Shown in pieces: positions 51,626-62,935 of a DNA stretch of 64,000 nt (within the stretch, counting starts at the first letter, position 1; each line of letters starts with the position of its first letter). Position numbers and translations under genes: made by a program. The notes under the pieces were generated by a model. The model was not told the DNA's origin and searched no databases. It was given only the letters and a program-made list of their open reading frames with translations. The stretch is from Lates calcarifer (Eukaryota; Chordata; Actinopteri; Centropomidae), in the NCBI RefSeq assembly GCF_001640805.2, contig NC_066856.1, positions 18,548,712-18,612,711 on the forward strand, written 5' to 3'.

Positions 51626-52997
51626 CTTTCCCTCCATGTCCCTCCCTGGGCTCTGTATAAACTAGACCCCTGGGAGCTGAATGGAGTTCACGTAAACCAC
51701 ATGTTTTCATAGGCAGCAGTTACAGATGCAGCTTCATCCTCCTGCATTAACCATCGGCGTCACCCTCTGAACTCACCCTGCTCCGTTAAATTGCTTCTCT
51801 CACTTCCTGTAAAACCTGCCACCGCCACTGGCTGCTCGACAAGTTTTATAAACACAGGTCATTTGTCAAGTGAAAGACATTAAAGTGTATAAAAGCCCTG
51901 GGTATTAAGACCCGCAGAGATCTATCTACCGTCACCTCTGTGGTGGAGAAATGCTGAGCCCGCACCGAGGCCGGGGCTCGTTCTCCCGGCCTGTGATGGA
52001 CCTGTTTTACAGCTCTGCTCTCCTGAACTCTCTGCTGCTTCTGCTTCCCTCTGGGCTCAGCTATTACAGTACACGACGCCCGGAGGCCTCACGCCGTATT
52101 CCCTGACTCAATATCCGGCAAGGCCACGCTCTGGATTTGTCAGTGCTGCTGCTGTTGTTGTGATGCTCTCCGGTGGATCTGAGTGGGGCTGAGAGGGCAC
52201 GGCTCCTCCAGCTAAGAGCTGCATGATAGTCTGAATCATCCCGACGAGCACGAGGGGAGGAAGAAACAAAACAAAATGCACCCTTGACATTTACGTGTGG
52301 AGCTCATGAGCAGCCGAGCATCGCCGAGCTTTTGAATTTGACCTTCTCGGTAAACACTTGTTGTGAATGTTTTGAAAATAACGACGGTCGGTGAAGCGAG
52401 ACGTGACTCTTGATTCCTCGTTTCCCCTCTCATTTGACCTCACCCAGAGGAAACGACATCAGCTAATTACTACCTCATGATGTCCTGCACAGAGTGTACA
52501 GAAACAGATTTGTTCTCTGGATAATGCTGATTATTCTGGAACTTTCTGGAAAAACTCATGATATTCAGGCTATAAATCAGGATTCCAAATTTGGAATAAA
52601 AATAATCATAATCTTCATCTTCAAAGATTACGCTCCCTCTCTTCATTTCTCTCGTGTAGCTTTGTGCTATTTTGTCTTCTCACCTATCGCCTTCTGCAGG
52701 TATTTCTGTATCGTCTGATTTGTGATTGCATGCCTCCTGCTGCTCCTACGATCCTGCTCAACGCTGCTGCTATTACTCTTTTACCCTGAGTCTGGTTCTG
52801 CTCAAGGTTTCTGCGGTAACTTCTGTTGTCCTTCTGCGCTGTGTAAATAAAACTGACTTGATTTGGCTTGATGTGGTTCAACCACTCACAGCTGGAAAAA
52901 ATAAACTAAAATAAAGTGTGACTGGTGATAAGGCCTCAAAATCTTGGACAAGAGAATGTAAAACAATATTCCTGTGTACAAGTTTTATTGTTGATTG
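51626..52997. other. non-coding, nothing recognised
   Basis: No supported exon or clear repeat. The stretch near 52740-52850 (GCTGCTCCTACGATCCTGC) has no family match I can name. Confidence 0.4.
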
Positions 52998-53200
52998 TAT
53001 GTGGCCAAAAATATGTCTCCATATTTGTGTATTTTTGGTCTGGGTTTGAACTATCAGCACCTTTGTTCCAATGACGAAAAATCCTGCTGTGAAGCTACAG
53101 TGCATTGTATTATTTAAGACAGAACTACTTTTGATTTCTGTCTGTTTTTGCTGTTCTAGCTTCTAAAGGAAGTTAAGGTTGTCCACATACTTTTGGCCAC
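52998..53200. mobile_element. short MITE with GTGGCCAAAA(A/G)TATGT ends
   Basis: The left end ATGTGGCCAAAAATATGTCT is matched in reverse by the right end GTCCACATACTTTTGGCCAC. About 203 bases, no transposase. Same end type as the truncated copy at 32.57 kb. Confidence 0.75.
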
Positions 53201-53361
53201 GAGACAGATCTTAGACGGGTTAAATAACTAACTATGGGTATATAACTGTCACCAACTGGTTTCACAGACCTAAAGGGCAATAAGAAACTTCCTCCTCACA
53301 CTTCAGCTAACCAGGCATCACTTTCCAGCTCCTGTGTAAACGCAGTCAGTGTTGTGTAGCA

Positions 53362-53465
53362 GCAATAACACAGCCAAGGTCGTGTTTTCACCGTGGCTGC
53401 TGGCTGATCTACATTTCCTCCAGCTGCAGCTCCGTCGCTGCCAATGACCTTGACTGTGTTATTGC
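53362..53465. repeat. 22-bp inverted repeat (hairpin) in a repeat-free stretch
   Basis: GCAATAACACAGCCAAGGTC at 53362 pairs with GACCTTGACTGTGTTATTGC ending at 53465, with few mismatches over about 22 bases and a loop of about 60. The surroundings show no transposon ends. Confidence 0.6.
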
Positions 53466-56400
53466 TTAATTGAGTGCGTACACCTGAGTGCAGGGGAGCC
53501 CCCAGTGGAAATCAACCCCCCCTCTCCAACCCTGGTGATGTTAGTGCCACTGAGAAATGACCACACACACATGCGGACACTCCACCTTGCATCCCAGATA
53601 TGTTTATATAAACCTCACACACTCCTTTTTGACTTGCTGTCTGCTTTTGTTGCTGCGTCAGGTGACCAATGGACAAAGCTGCCAAAAAGTCAGTGTGGTC
53701 CGCTGAGTGACTGATGCCGGCCCTCCTACCTCTCGGTCCGGAGTGGCCAGCCGTGGCCGGCCCCTAATTGGGCGTCTGGATGACAGACGGGATCCTTCAA
53801 AGAGACATCCATCATGTCCTTTAGGAGCCGCGGAGAGCAGACGGCGCTGTCAGGACGCCGGCGGTGATTGTCTTCAGGCGGGGAGGAGGGGTGAGGGTCT
53901 GAAAATGTAGACACACAGATTTGTGCTCTCTGTTCTGACAGAGCAGGAAGATAAACACGAGTACAACCACTGTCCTGAGCCACCTGCATTTGAAAACAGC
54001 AGAGTTTTAAAGCAGAAACAGTTCGTTTAAGCACTTTTGTTCTTTTTTTTCCCTCCCAAATTCCTGAGTATTTCTCCTGTTTCTTTTGTTTGTCTTCATT
54101 TTGCTTTTTGTCTTTTAAAGCACTTTGTAGTTGCTCGTTGAGGTAGGTATTATATAAATAAAGATTCAATTTCTGGCCACTAGGGGCAGAAGAACTCCAA
54201 ATTCACCAAAAAACAGCTTCCTGTTCTTGAGAGTCTCGAGAACGAACCAGAGTTTATGCAAAAAATACTGAATTTTAGTGAAAACGTGGCCCAAGAATGA
54301 GTTAAAAGAAGCTTTAACCAGGTGATAAATATCTGTGCAGCAGAAAATATTAATCTTTAATAAATCACGGCTTCAAAAATGAACCTTTTTCTAAATACTT
54401 CCTTAAATCCTTAGTCAGTACCTGTAAAAATATTCAAAGTGATGTTTCTATTTGCCTTTGTAATAGCAGCTTGCTGTAATTTTAACCGGGAGGTGTTTTC
54501 ACCCCTCTGTAAAAAGAAGAGAGCACTCCTCGCAGTAATCTGGTGTCCTGATACCACTTAGTCATCTCCGAGACGTTGGCTGGTGATGAGCATTTCAAAA
54601 CACTTGAACCGTGTGACACGAGCTCCGCCATTCTCCGGGAAAAAAAACCGACTCTGACAGCTTGACAGAATCACTCCAAACAGTTAAGGAGGCAGGATGG
54701 ATGCCTCTTAACCTCCCACGGCTTTTATAGGCATCTCAAGCAGCTACACACACATACACACATACAGTGTCTATATATATATAAATTCAGGTATATATGG
54801 AAGCGCAGGCACTATCCCTAGTGACTGTTTCAAGGACAAAGAGTCATCGAAACACCAAAGTCCTTTATGGTAAAGACAGAAAAAAAAACTGTGAAGATGG
54901 ACTCAAATTACATGAAAATAAAATGGTTAAAGTTGCAGAAAATACTTCCTGAATTCAAAAACTTGGGTCCTTCGTTCGTCTGGACGTTACTTTGATGCCT
55001 AAACACTGTTGTAGACCAAACCCCCATCCCCCAGGGCTACAGGAGACTCCCCCAACCAGATCCTGCAACCCACAGACCCTAAAGGATCCACTGCCACTGC
55101 AAAAATACTCCTTAAACGTAAAATAAAAACAACAAAAAGCAGGTAAACTGAAGGAAAATGGGAAAAATTCAAACAGCTTTTCTTAATAAAGCTGATTAAT
55201 TTGGCCTCCACAGTTGATGATCATTACCTGAGTGAGTTTTAACAGCTGATTAGTTCAAATCACAAAAACATAGAGTTTTAGATTTTGTTTTACTCCTTTT
55301 TTGCCCACTTTGCCTGTGTGGTATCTACTGTATGATTGCAGGTGGCTTTTTTAGTTGGTTTCCCTTCCACTTTGTGTATTATGGCACATTAGAGACACTA
55401 AACAACAACATCCCTGGTAAAAATCAGCATCCCATGTCCTCTGGAGAGTCCACGGACCTCTGATTTGTGTGAAGCAGCTCATAAGCGTGATGCTCAGTCC
55501 ATGATGGAGGATTTTCTACATCTTCCTATCCTTCAGAGGACGTTTTGGCGTCAGGATCCATCAGCTCACACCCGCCGTGTGAAGAGAAATCATCACTGCA
55601 GGATGTTTTACCCACAGAGACCCCAGACTGTTTATGTCCCCCCCTCCACCACTGCATGAAATATATGTGCCTCCTCCAGCTTTATGCGATACACACAGCA
55701 TATCAGACTGCTGTAAATCCACCCGGGAGCCAATCGCTTTCGAAGCCTCTCACATTTACCCATAATGCAGGCTTCACGAAGATGGAGGGAGCCTGCGAGA
55801 TATGAGCTCTGAGACCGGCCTGTCCATCTCCAGCCCCCCCACCCCCAGTCCTCCGAAACCAACAAATCTGAGGGGAAATCATGTGTTGCGCTCTGCTGCT
55901 GCAACTTTCCTCATCCCATCTGGCCTCCCTCCCCACATAAGCTTCAAAGAAAGAACCCCTGCGCTCCACCAGGAATCACTTAAGAGGGTTGTTTCAAATT
56001 TTGCAAAAGCTTTTCCACTTTCCCTGCTTCAGACAATGCACAAATGCAAAGCCCTTTTCTTTTCCCTTTGAAGACGGAGCATTGTGTGTGTGTGTGGGCT
56101 CTCTGTGCAGAAAGCAAAGCAATCGGAGGCAGAGGAGGCGACTCTCATGAAGCAACCGTCAGAAACATACTCTCTACATCCTCCCCTCCAGCTACAGGGA
56201 GGCTATTACTGCAGCGCATGCACATGTTTCATCTAGAACAACAACGGCCAGTAAAATTGGTTTCATTACCTGGTTTCAAAGGCCTGCTGAACACTGCATA
56301 AACTCTAATGGTCCTGGTCCAACACCATTCATTATTTATTCAATACATTTGTGTATTTTTTTTTCTCCCCTTGGGCGGCGACATTACATATTATCGGTCA

Positions 56401-57167
56401 ATAATGGGGGTACACAGTCGCCTTCGCAGCTTGACAAGAAACAGTACAAGTCTAATAACGTCTGATTAGATTATTAATTCAACACTGTGTGGCTCACCAC
56501 TTTTTTTCCCCCAACAAACAAACTGGTTCCAATTCAATGTAGGATTGGCTTTTTGCATGATTTTAAATGGGTAAAATTGCCATTTCTGCATCATATTCAG
56601 AGCCTTAATTTGGTATTTTGCAGAAAATCAAGTCTTCTTGGGTAAATCTCTACAAGTTTTACTTCGCACACCTGGTTTTTGGCCTCCTGAGGTGCTGAGT
56701 TTCCTGTTTTTTAAAGCCTCAGATCAAGTATGAGATATGAATCAGCCTATACGAGTATGTTTTATCTGATTACAGAAGTCCCTCTCATAAAGCTCTCGTC
56801 TTGCAGCTCAGGATGAATGCACAGTTTAACTAAGAACAGCAGCAGAAAACACTTTATTTTGGACGGACAGTAACTGAAATCATTTACATCTCTACAGAAA
56901 GTATGACCCAAGATGAAAATCAGGTTTCAAAACTCAAGCTCTTTACTGAAGGCAAAAGATTTGGTTACACACGCTTTTAGGCAAACAAAGCAAGGGCGAA
57001 CAAAAAAGGCAAAAACACTATGAAATGAAAGAAAAGAAGGATGAATTGGTTACAGAGGGAAGGGAACACGCCAACTAAATACACCTGAGAATCAGGTGCA
57101 ACACATCAGGGTGGAGCAAACAATCACACGGGGAAGGAAGTAAAATCTGAAACAGTGTGGGGTTCAA
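53466..57167. other. non-coding, nothing firmly recognised
   Basis: A CCACTAGGGGCAG word at about 54179 resembles a CTCF core lacking one G. A short (TA)n lies at about 54773-54784. Open frames at 53726-54169 and 55545-55970 have no splice support or recognisable domains. Confidence 0.35.
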
Positions 57168-57375
57168 AAGTTCATGACAAACCATCCAATAGTTGTGGAA
57201 ACATGCTGCTAAAACCCATAAAAATCAACCTCATGGTGGCGCTACAGTAAAAGTCAGGGGATCTTCAAAGTCTGTAGGATTCCTCATCTGTTAACCATGA
57301 ATGTCCGTGCAAAATTTCATGGCAATCCATCCAATAGATGTTGAGATATTTCAGTCAAGAGCAAAGTAATGGATA
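57168..57375 (+). repeat. dispersed fish repeat (CTCATGGTGGCGCTA type)
   Basis: CCTCATGGTGGCGCTACAGT, AAAGTCAGGGGATCTTCAAA, CAAAATTTCATGGCAATCCA and TGTTGAGATATTTCAGTC form the word order of a very common fish repeat. The element starts with a partial duplicate of its own end (ATCCAATAGTTGTGG and ATCCAATAGATGTTG). Confidence 0.65.
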
Positions 57376-57439
57376 GCCAAAATATAGATCTGGATTATGT
57401 AGATCTGTCTCCATTAAAGCCACCAGCCTTGATAAGAAG

Positions 57440-57600
57440 TTGTAGGTTATAGCCCAAAGGCCACTCTGTTATCAGAAGGTCACAGGTTTGATCCCCTGGC
57501 AACCACTGTGTCTCACCTGAGCGTTATGATAAACACCCACCTTTTCATTCACTGAAAGTCATTCTAGATAAGAGTCAGTTAAAGGTCTTATGCAAATATG
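57440..57600 (+). mobile_element. degenerate tRNA-derived SINE
   Basis: A B-box-like GAAGGTCACAGGTTTGATCC is preceded by an A-box-like remnant. It is followed by ATTCTAGATAAGAGTCAGTT, matching the usual fish SINE tail phrase (ATTCTGGATAAGAGCGTCTG). A decayed copy, not a functional tRNA. Confidence 0.6.
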
Positions 57601-58059
57601 TGGCAGCAGTGTCTTGTTTAATGAATTATCGGAGATGAAAACTGCCAGATGTTCTCTTCAGAGACTAAATTGGTTTGTTAAAGTGGTTATAAGGGAGATA
57701 TAGCAGCATCCACCTGAGGAAATAAGTTGTCAGACTGCAGGAGGATTCATTATCTTACCTTTAAAATGTTCTATTTTCTTAATGGAGTTTTGAATGCAAC
57801 ATTTCCATTTAAATTCAGTTTATGCAAAATCTAATAATCAAGTTTTTCTATCATTTATGTATTATTTATAAGTGTTTTTATCATTGTGAATAAAAAATAA
57901 AGCATGAGTTTGACATCTCATCATCTGATGGATTTTGTAGCTTATATACAAACATTTCCATCTAGTGGACAAATACAGGTACTACAACTGCAGTTTACTT
58001 CAAAACCAGAGCTGCAGGTGCAAAGAAAGACAAATACAAAAAGCTATAATCAAGTAGTG

Positions 58060-58134
58060 TTTATTTAAATATTAATAAATAGTGAACATAGTGATTTGTT
58101 GTACAATTATTTAGTGAAATATTAAGTGTTTATT
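58060..58134 (-). terminator. buc polyadenylation signals
   Basis: Two AATAAA hexamers on the minus strand, at 58134-58129 and 58065-58060, lie 53 and 122 bases past the buc stop codon. Their position suits a short 3' UTR. The cleavage site itself cannot be seen. Confidence 0.6.
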
Positions 58135-58186
58135 TTATGGTTAAAAAGTGCTTTTTTCACTTAGTTGAATTGTGCTCTTGTGCAAA

Positions 58187-61100
58187 TCAGCATCTTGTGT
58201 CTTTTCTACGAGTTCCTGCAGAGAGAAAACAAATTAGACAAAAAGTGAAGTATTTAAATTTGCATATTTGAATGTTGTGGCACAGGGAAAAGGGAGGGGA
58301 ACCACTGAGTGCAGAAAAATGAGGCAATTTAATAAAAATACATGTCATTCCCTGTCTTCTCTTTATTTCTAGAGATGTCAGCAAGAGCACTTTTCTCTTT
58401 ATTCTGCATACAAAGGCCCCTCTGCTTTCCCCCCCCCCTCAGTTAGTACAGAAGAATGGGGTGTCAAAAATCTAACCTTGTGATTGTGATTTCTTGTGTT
58501 TATTTAAGTGTTGTTGTGATCTGGCTTCATTCTTGGAGCCGTCAACGTCGGGATTTGGCATCACTGTTTTCCATGACTTCTCCGTTGGATGAGAACCTGT
58601 GTGATTATAAAGAAATACAGAGTAGTTACCAAGGCCGGGCCCCAAAAGACCCAGGTCAAGTACAATATCAGCTATTATGGGTGTAGAGCTTGCTTACCAG
58701 TTTGCCACCTGTGCGTTAGGTACATCTGATCCATGTTCCTCCATTGTTCCTGAAGGGAAACGGGCACGGCGCAGTTTTCGTCCATCTCTCGGATGGCATT
58801 GCCATGGGGGCAGTGGCGCAGCCCCTCCCACGCAACAGGTTGATGCAGCAGCTCATTACAGACGTAATTCTTCTCTCTCACCTTTGGGTACATTGCTGCA
58901 GGACACCTCTCCAGGTTCTGCTTGGAGGCGAGTGGCCTCTTGACGTCCGTGAGCTTCCTGGCATCTTCAGCCGCCCTCCATTTTGGGCCTCTGCGACACG
59001 AGCTGTTCTCTGAGGATTCTCCCTCGGTGTCGTGTCCGTGATGAAGACCGCGAACATCGGGAATGGAGCCTTTCCTCATGGGTTTCTTGGTGTGAGATTT
59101 ACAGGCTTCGCATGTCGGTAAGAGTGCGTCATTCCACTGCTGGAAAGGAACAGCTTTCCTCTTCAAGCTCCTACCATCAATGCCTGGATTGGCAGATATG
59201 CAGATTCTGCGTTTTGCCAGACATCTGGAGCAAAGGCGCTCCCTCTTGGATGCATACGGGGTAAATACATTCTCATTGAAATTCCTGCTGAGGCAGCATT
59301 CGTGGTCAGAGAGGCTTCGTCGATCCACCTTACCTTTGGGTTTGTACCTCTCTTTTGGCTTGCGGACAATAGGTTGTTCTTTGTACTCAAGGTCTAGTTT
59401 TCTTCTTCTAGTTGGCACATCTAAACCACAGCTGCTCAAAGGTTTCTTCTGCTTCTTGGGAGTTGGTGGCATCTTGCTGCAATAGTAGACGTTATCAAAG
59501 TCAGCTAACCAGCTGGTTGAGGGGAGGTAGGCAGGCAACGATTCGAATGAAGTATCCTGGTGATCCTGGATGTTTGCTTCTCTTCTATGTTCTCTGTCTC
59601 CCTTAAGAGGGGAATTATCCAACAGCAGCAAATTATGTGCAAGATCCACCTCTGCTGTGTGTGTTAGCTTGGTCATAGGAGCTTCCTCTGTAATGTCCAT
59701 CATGGGGCAGATATCAGCTTCAGGCACTAGCTCATGCATGGGACCCTCCACGGCAGGGGCCATGTCCTTCAGTTTGTCCTCAGCCAGAGGAGGCATCTCG
59801 ATCATGGGGACAACCTCCTCCTCGTTCATTGTCAGTACATCTGCCGAGGGCACTTCAGTGAGAGCAGCTAGCGTTTCATCATGAGAGTCTGTGCAGCCAT
59901 TTTGGATCAGTGATTCAGGGGAGGGAATCAAGGTTTCCTCCACTGACCAAACTGTGGACTCCATCTTGCGCAACTCGTCCAGATACTTAGAATCGAAAGG
60001 CAGGTGAACGACCTTAAAATTAAAGTTCTTGGAGGTCACACTCAGGTGTTTCTCACTCTTCATCTCCTCAACTTCACCACAAGCTGCTACTTGAGATCCC
60101 ACATTGGAGACCTCTGCAACAGGGTCCATCTGATTCCTGGACTCCTGTAGAGCGCCACCACTCGGCGTCCCAACTAACAGAATGTCAGGACAAGGTTGGA
60201 GTGCCTGCTCCGACTGATCGGCAGGAAGGGACAGTCCGTCGTCCTGCACCACACTGCCCTGGAGGATGGAGCTACACTGGACCATGTCTTGGGAAAACCT
60301 GTGGGACACTTCTGCAGTCTCATGAGAGTGCAGGAGCTGAACTCCCACTGGTGTGGTGCGGCATTCAATCCTCACCTCCTCAGTCTGAATCAAGGAAGCT
60401 GCCGTTTGGTGGCGTCCTGGTCGTGGAAGAAGGAGCCATGTCCTTTAGCTCCAGAGAATGATCTGCCTTCTGCTCAGCCAAGGGTGGTGAGAGTGATTGG
60501 CTGGTTGGGGTGTCACCGCTGCAGAGTGGGAGGCCACTGGACACCTCAGTGTCACTGGAACTTGGGGTGCTGGTCCTCAGTGGCTCAGTTTGAACCTGAG
60601 AGCTCGTCATTTCTCTGGCTGAGCTGTTGTGTTGATAGCGGAACCTGCGGGAGTGGTAGGCCATGGTCTGGTAATACTGGGGGTTCAGCATGCGCCTGTA
60701 GTCCATCAGATGGAGGTGGGTATGGGGTACAACAAAGCCAGGTGGGTCCATGTATGGATTGGGCTGATAGTGGGGCATCAATGGCATCCCATAACCTTCA
60801 ACAGCAGAAAAAAGTAGCCATGCTAGCAGCTAAAAGTGATTACAGCTCAAACTAAGAAAAACATGAATGAGTGAACCAAATTTGGTTTCAGAAAAACATA
60901 TAGAAACTATGATAGAATGTAGGCAAAAAGGTCCAAACATTTACCACATTTATTGCTCTCTACATGCAACATAAAATGGCCTTATACAGCAGCTTACCTA
61001 AACTGGGGTAGCCATAGTACAGGTTGTAGGAAACAGGCATGGGCATGGGCACAGGCCACTGCAGACTCTGCATGGGCAGGTATGTCTGTGAAGGCTGTAT

Positions 61101-61271
61101 GAAGAAGAAAGGTTTGTGGTGCTGCTGCTGCTGTTCCTCAGGACGTGTAGCTCCTGAAGGTCCTGGACCCGGTTGATGGGGCCCCTGGGCCTGTTGAGCT
61201 CCATGCGGTGGGTTTGGACCCCGATGGCTGACACCGTAGGGGTGTTGCAAAGTAGACGTGGCTGCCTCCAT
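58187..61271 (-). CDS. buc: bucky ball (buc / Velo1-type) germ-plasm organiser, 4 coding exons, one apparent frameshift
   Basis: Buc is an intrinsically disordered, prion-like protein that nucleates the Balbiani body in fish oocytes and gathers germ plasm. Coding exons on the minus strand are 61271-60998, 60795-58698, 58596-58477 and 58215-58187. All introns are phase 1, with GT donors (GTAAGC, GTAAGC, GTTAGA) and AG acceptors. The start Met lies 2 bases after a pyrimidine-rich acceptor. Residues about 55-147 carry the family's conserved aromatic/proline BUVE region, with segments such as QPSQTYLPMQSLQWPVP, GYGMPLMPHYQPNPYMDPPG and NPQYYQTMAYH. The middle is acidic and low in complexity. The C-terminal third is basic and has CxxC pairs (CSRC, CEAC) that might bind zinc. 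The protein ends GTRRKDTRC. Allowing for one extra base it would be about 839 residues, longer than the zebrafish protein as I recall it. The break lies between about 60380 and 60440, where the N-terminal frame hits TGA at ...FLDSD and the next frame continues as IQTEEVRIEC. Family assignment is confident; integrity is uncertain. Confidence 0.93.
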
Positions 61272-61570
61272 GTCTGACAAAGAAACAAAAAGCAGATTAG
61301 AAGGATTGTTTGTTCTTTTGGTGTATTTCAACAGCAGAGGTGTACCTACATGCAAAAAGATTATCTCTAACAAACCAACACAGCTTTCTGAGTACAAGTT
61401 AAATTGGAAATCAAAAGGGGGTGGACTCAAGATGCAGGTTTTTGTCAAATTCTCCACAGATTGGCTGGATTTTTGCTCCCAGGTGACGATCATCCAATTA
61501 GAGTGTGATCATCTGCATTTACAGCCAATGAAAACTGTTTCCTGCTGATTCCCTCCCACTGTGGCACATC
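61272..61570 (-). promoter_or_regulatory. buc 5' flank: probable 5' UTR and promoter region
   Basis: Directly upstream of the start codon is an acceptor (TTTCTTTGTCAG) that implies a short 5' UTR intron; a weak candidate donor (GTACAC) lies about 70 bases further upstream. Between about 61450 and 61550 the minus strand has CCAAT-type boxes (one at about 61460) and CANNTG E-boxes, including CAGGTG/CACCTG near 61481 and 61577. E-boxes are typical of Figla-driven oocyte promoters, which would suit a maternal gene, but the motif is short and common. No clear TATA box was found. Confidence 0.4.
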
Positions 61571-62084
61571 AAATCACCTGAGGAAAGGCACACAATAGAT
61601 CAGAGATAGAAGGAAAAAAAACAAGATCAGTGTCTTGAATCAACTTCCTGTGACTTGAAAATTGAGAAGCTGATCAGCTTTAACAAAAACAGACAGACAC
61701 CTTGTGGCTCAGAGTGGTACATCCTGTTTCTTTTCCCCATCTATCTCAGCTCCAGGATCTTTTTCTTTTTCATTTGCAGATGAGTAGAGTTAAAATGCAA
61801 AGCACACACACCCACACATGTTGCTTTAGATGCAGGTTTGACCCCTGAAGGTCCAATTATGAGGTTAGAAGAGAACTTGTTTGGTTGCCTGGAGCTGTGT
61901 TTGTAGATGGTGCTATCCACGAAGAATTAACACGCTCTGAGACCAGTTTGATGTGATTTTAAATCAATACTACTGTTTTAAGATGTTTTTTTTAATGTGT
62001 GGATTCTGGTCTGAGTGACTCATTGCACTGGTAAAAATCTACTTTTTACACACTGCAACCAATTGTTGATCAAGCTGACATCAT

Positions 62085-62330
62085 TTTCTGATTATAAGCT
62101 ACACAATTTATCAGTTAAACAAAAACAGTGAAAAATGCTCATTATAATTCAAGATAACATCTTTAAATGTCTTGTTTTGTCTGTTGCAGCAATGTAAAAC
62201 AAAGGAAAGCAACAAATTCACACATTTTAGTGGCTGGAATCTGCAAATTTTTTGACATTTCTGCTTGAAAAATGACATTAAAGGACATGATCCATTATTC
62301 AGCTAATAATTTCAGCTCAAGCAGACGCTA
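62085..62330 (+). repeat. dispersed teleost repeat between the two buc genes
   Basis: It carries the block AAATGTCTTGTTTTGTCTG, then a stretch like AGCAACAAATTCACACATTT, then GGCTGGAATCTGC and CTTGAAAAATGACATTAAA. The same block order recurs at 1150-1340 and 34865-35020, and in reverse at about 21895-22160 and 28820-28985. The copy sits in the 1.66-kb spacer between the genes and shows no coding potential. Confidence 0.6.
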
Positions 62331-62555
62331 GACATTGATAGATGGTAGCCTGAGTAATACCTGACCTAGCACCTGGCTCTGCAGATCAATAGTCATTTCC
62401 TGCTGCTGCCATATCTATTTTAAATAATAGGTAGGCTGTATCAACTTTAGATGCTCATAGTGTAAATCTAAGGTGGGTGAAGTAATTGTCCACTGGTTAA
62501 ACACTGTAAAAGAGACTCAAAATAATTACATACAAAGCTTAAATAATGACAATAT

Positions 62556-62561
62556 TTTATT
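62556..62561 (-). terminator. polyadenylation signal candidate of the buc-family paralog
   Basis: An AATAAA hexamer on the minus strand, 375 bases past the TAA stop at 62936-62938. It is the best match I noticed in this 3' flank, which is otherwise non-coding. Confidence 0.45.
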
Positions 62562-62935
62562 GGACTGGCCCCAAACAGTGGCACACCGTCATCTGCAACA
62601 CAACCTTTCAGCCCATTTGCCTGTGAAATCCATCAATCAATAGTGCAAGGCAGTGTCACTGCAGAAACTTTATACAATATTTTTCTTTTTTTTTGTTTTA
62701 AACTTTTATCCAACACAAAGAGGCTTCCTGTGCAGTGCATTTCACCTGGTGCTCAAACACATTCTCCTGGAGTATTTACACCTTTTTAGGGACCTGAAGG
62801 AGGCGAGGAAGAAACGTTATGTGAAATCAATTGTCAGTCATGTGGAAAAACATAATGAGCTCCCTGCAAAGCGTTTTGTTTTGGGAATTTTACCTACAGT
62901 TCAACACACTTTGTTCAAAAGTCAGTCCAGGGACG

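Noticed and set aside
57440..57600. tRNA gene
   Set aside because: Only a B-box-like word and a decayed A box, followed by a SINE tail. No cloverleaf can be drawn.
60196..60855. 219-codon plus-strand open frame
   Set aside because: Antisense shadow of the buc exon, which has clear family motifs and splice sites.
60960..61493. Upstream extension of the first buc coding exon (MIVTWEQ...)
   Set aside because: It reads through an acceptor directly before the MEAATST start, and the added residues look like translated UTR or intron.
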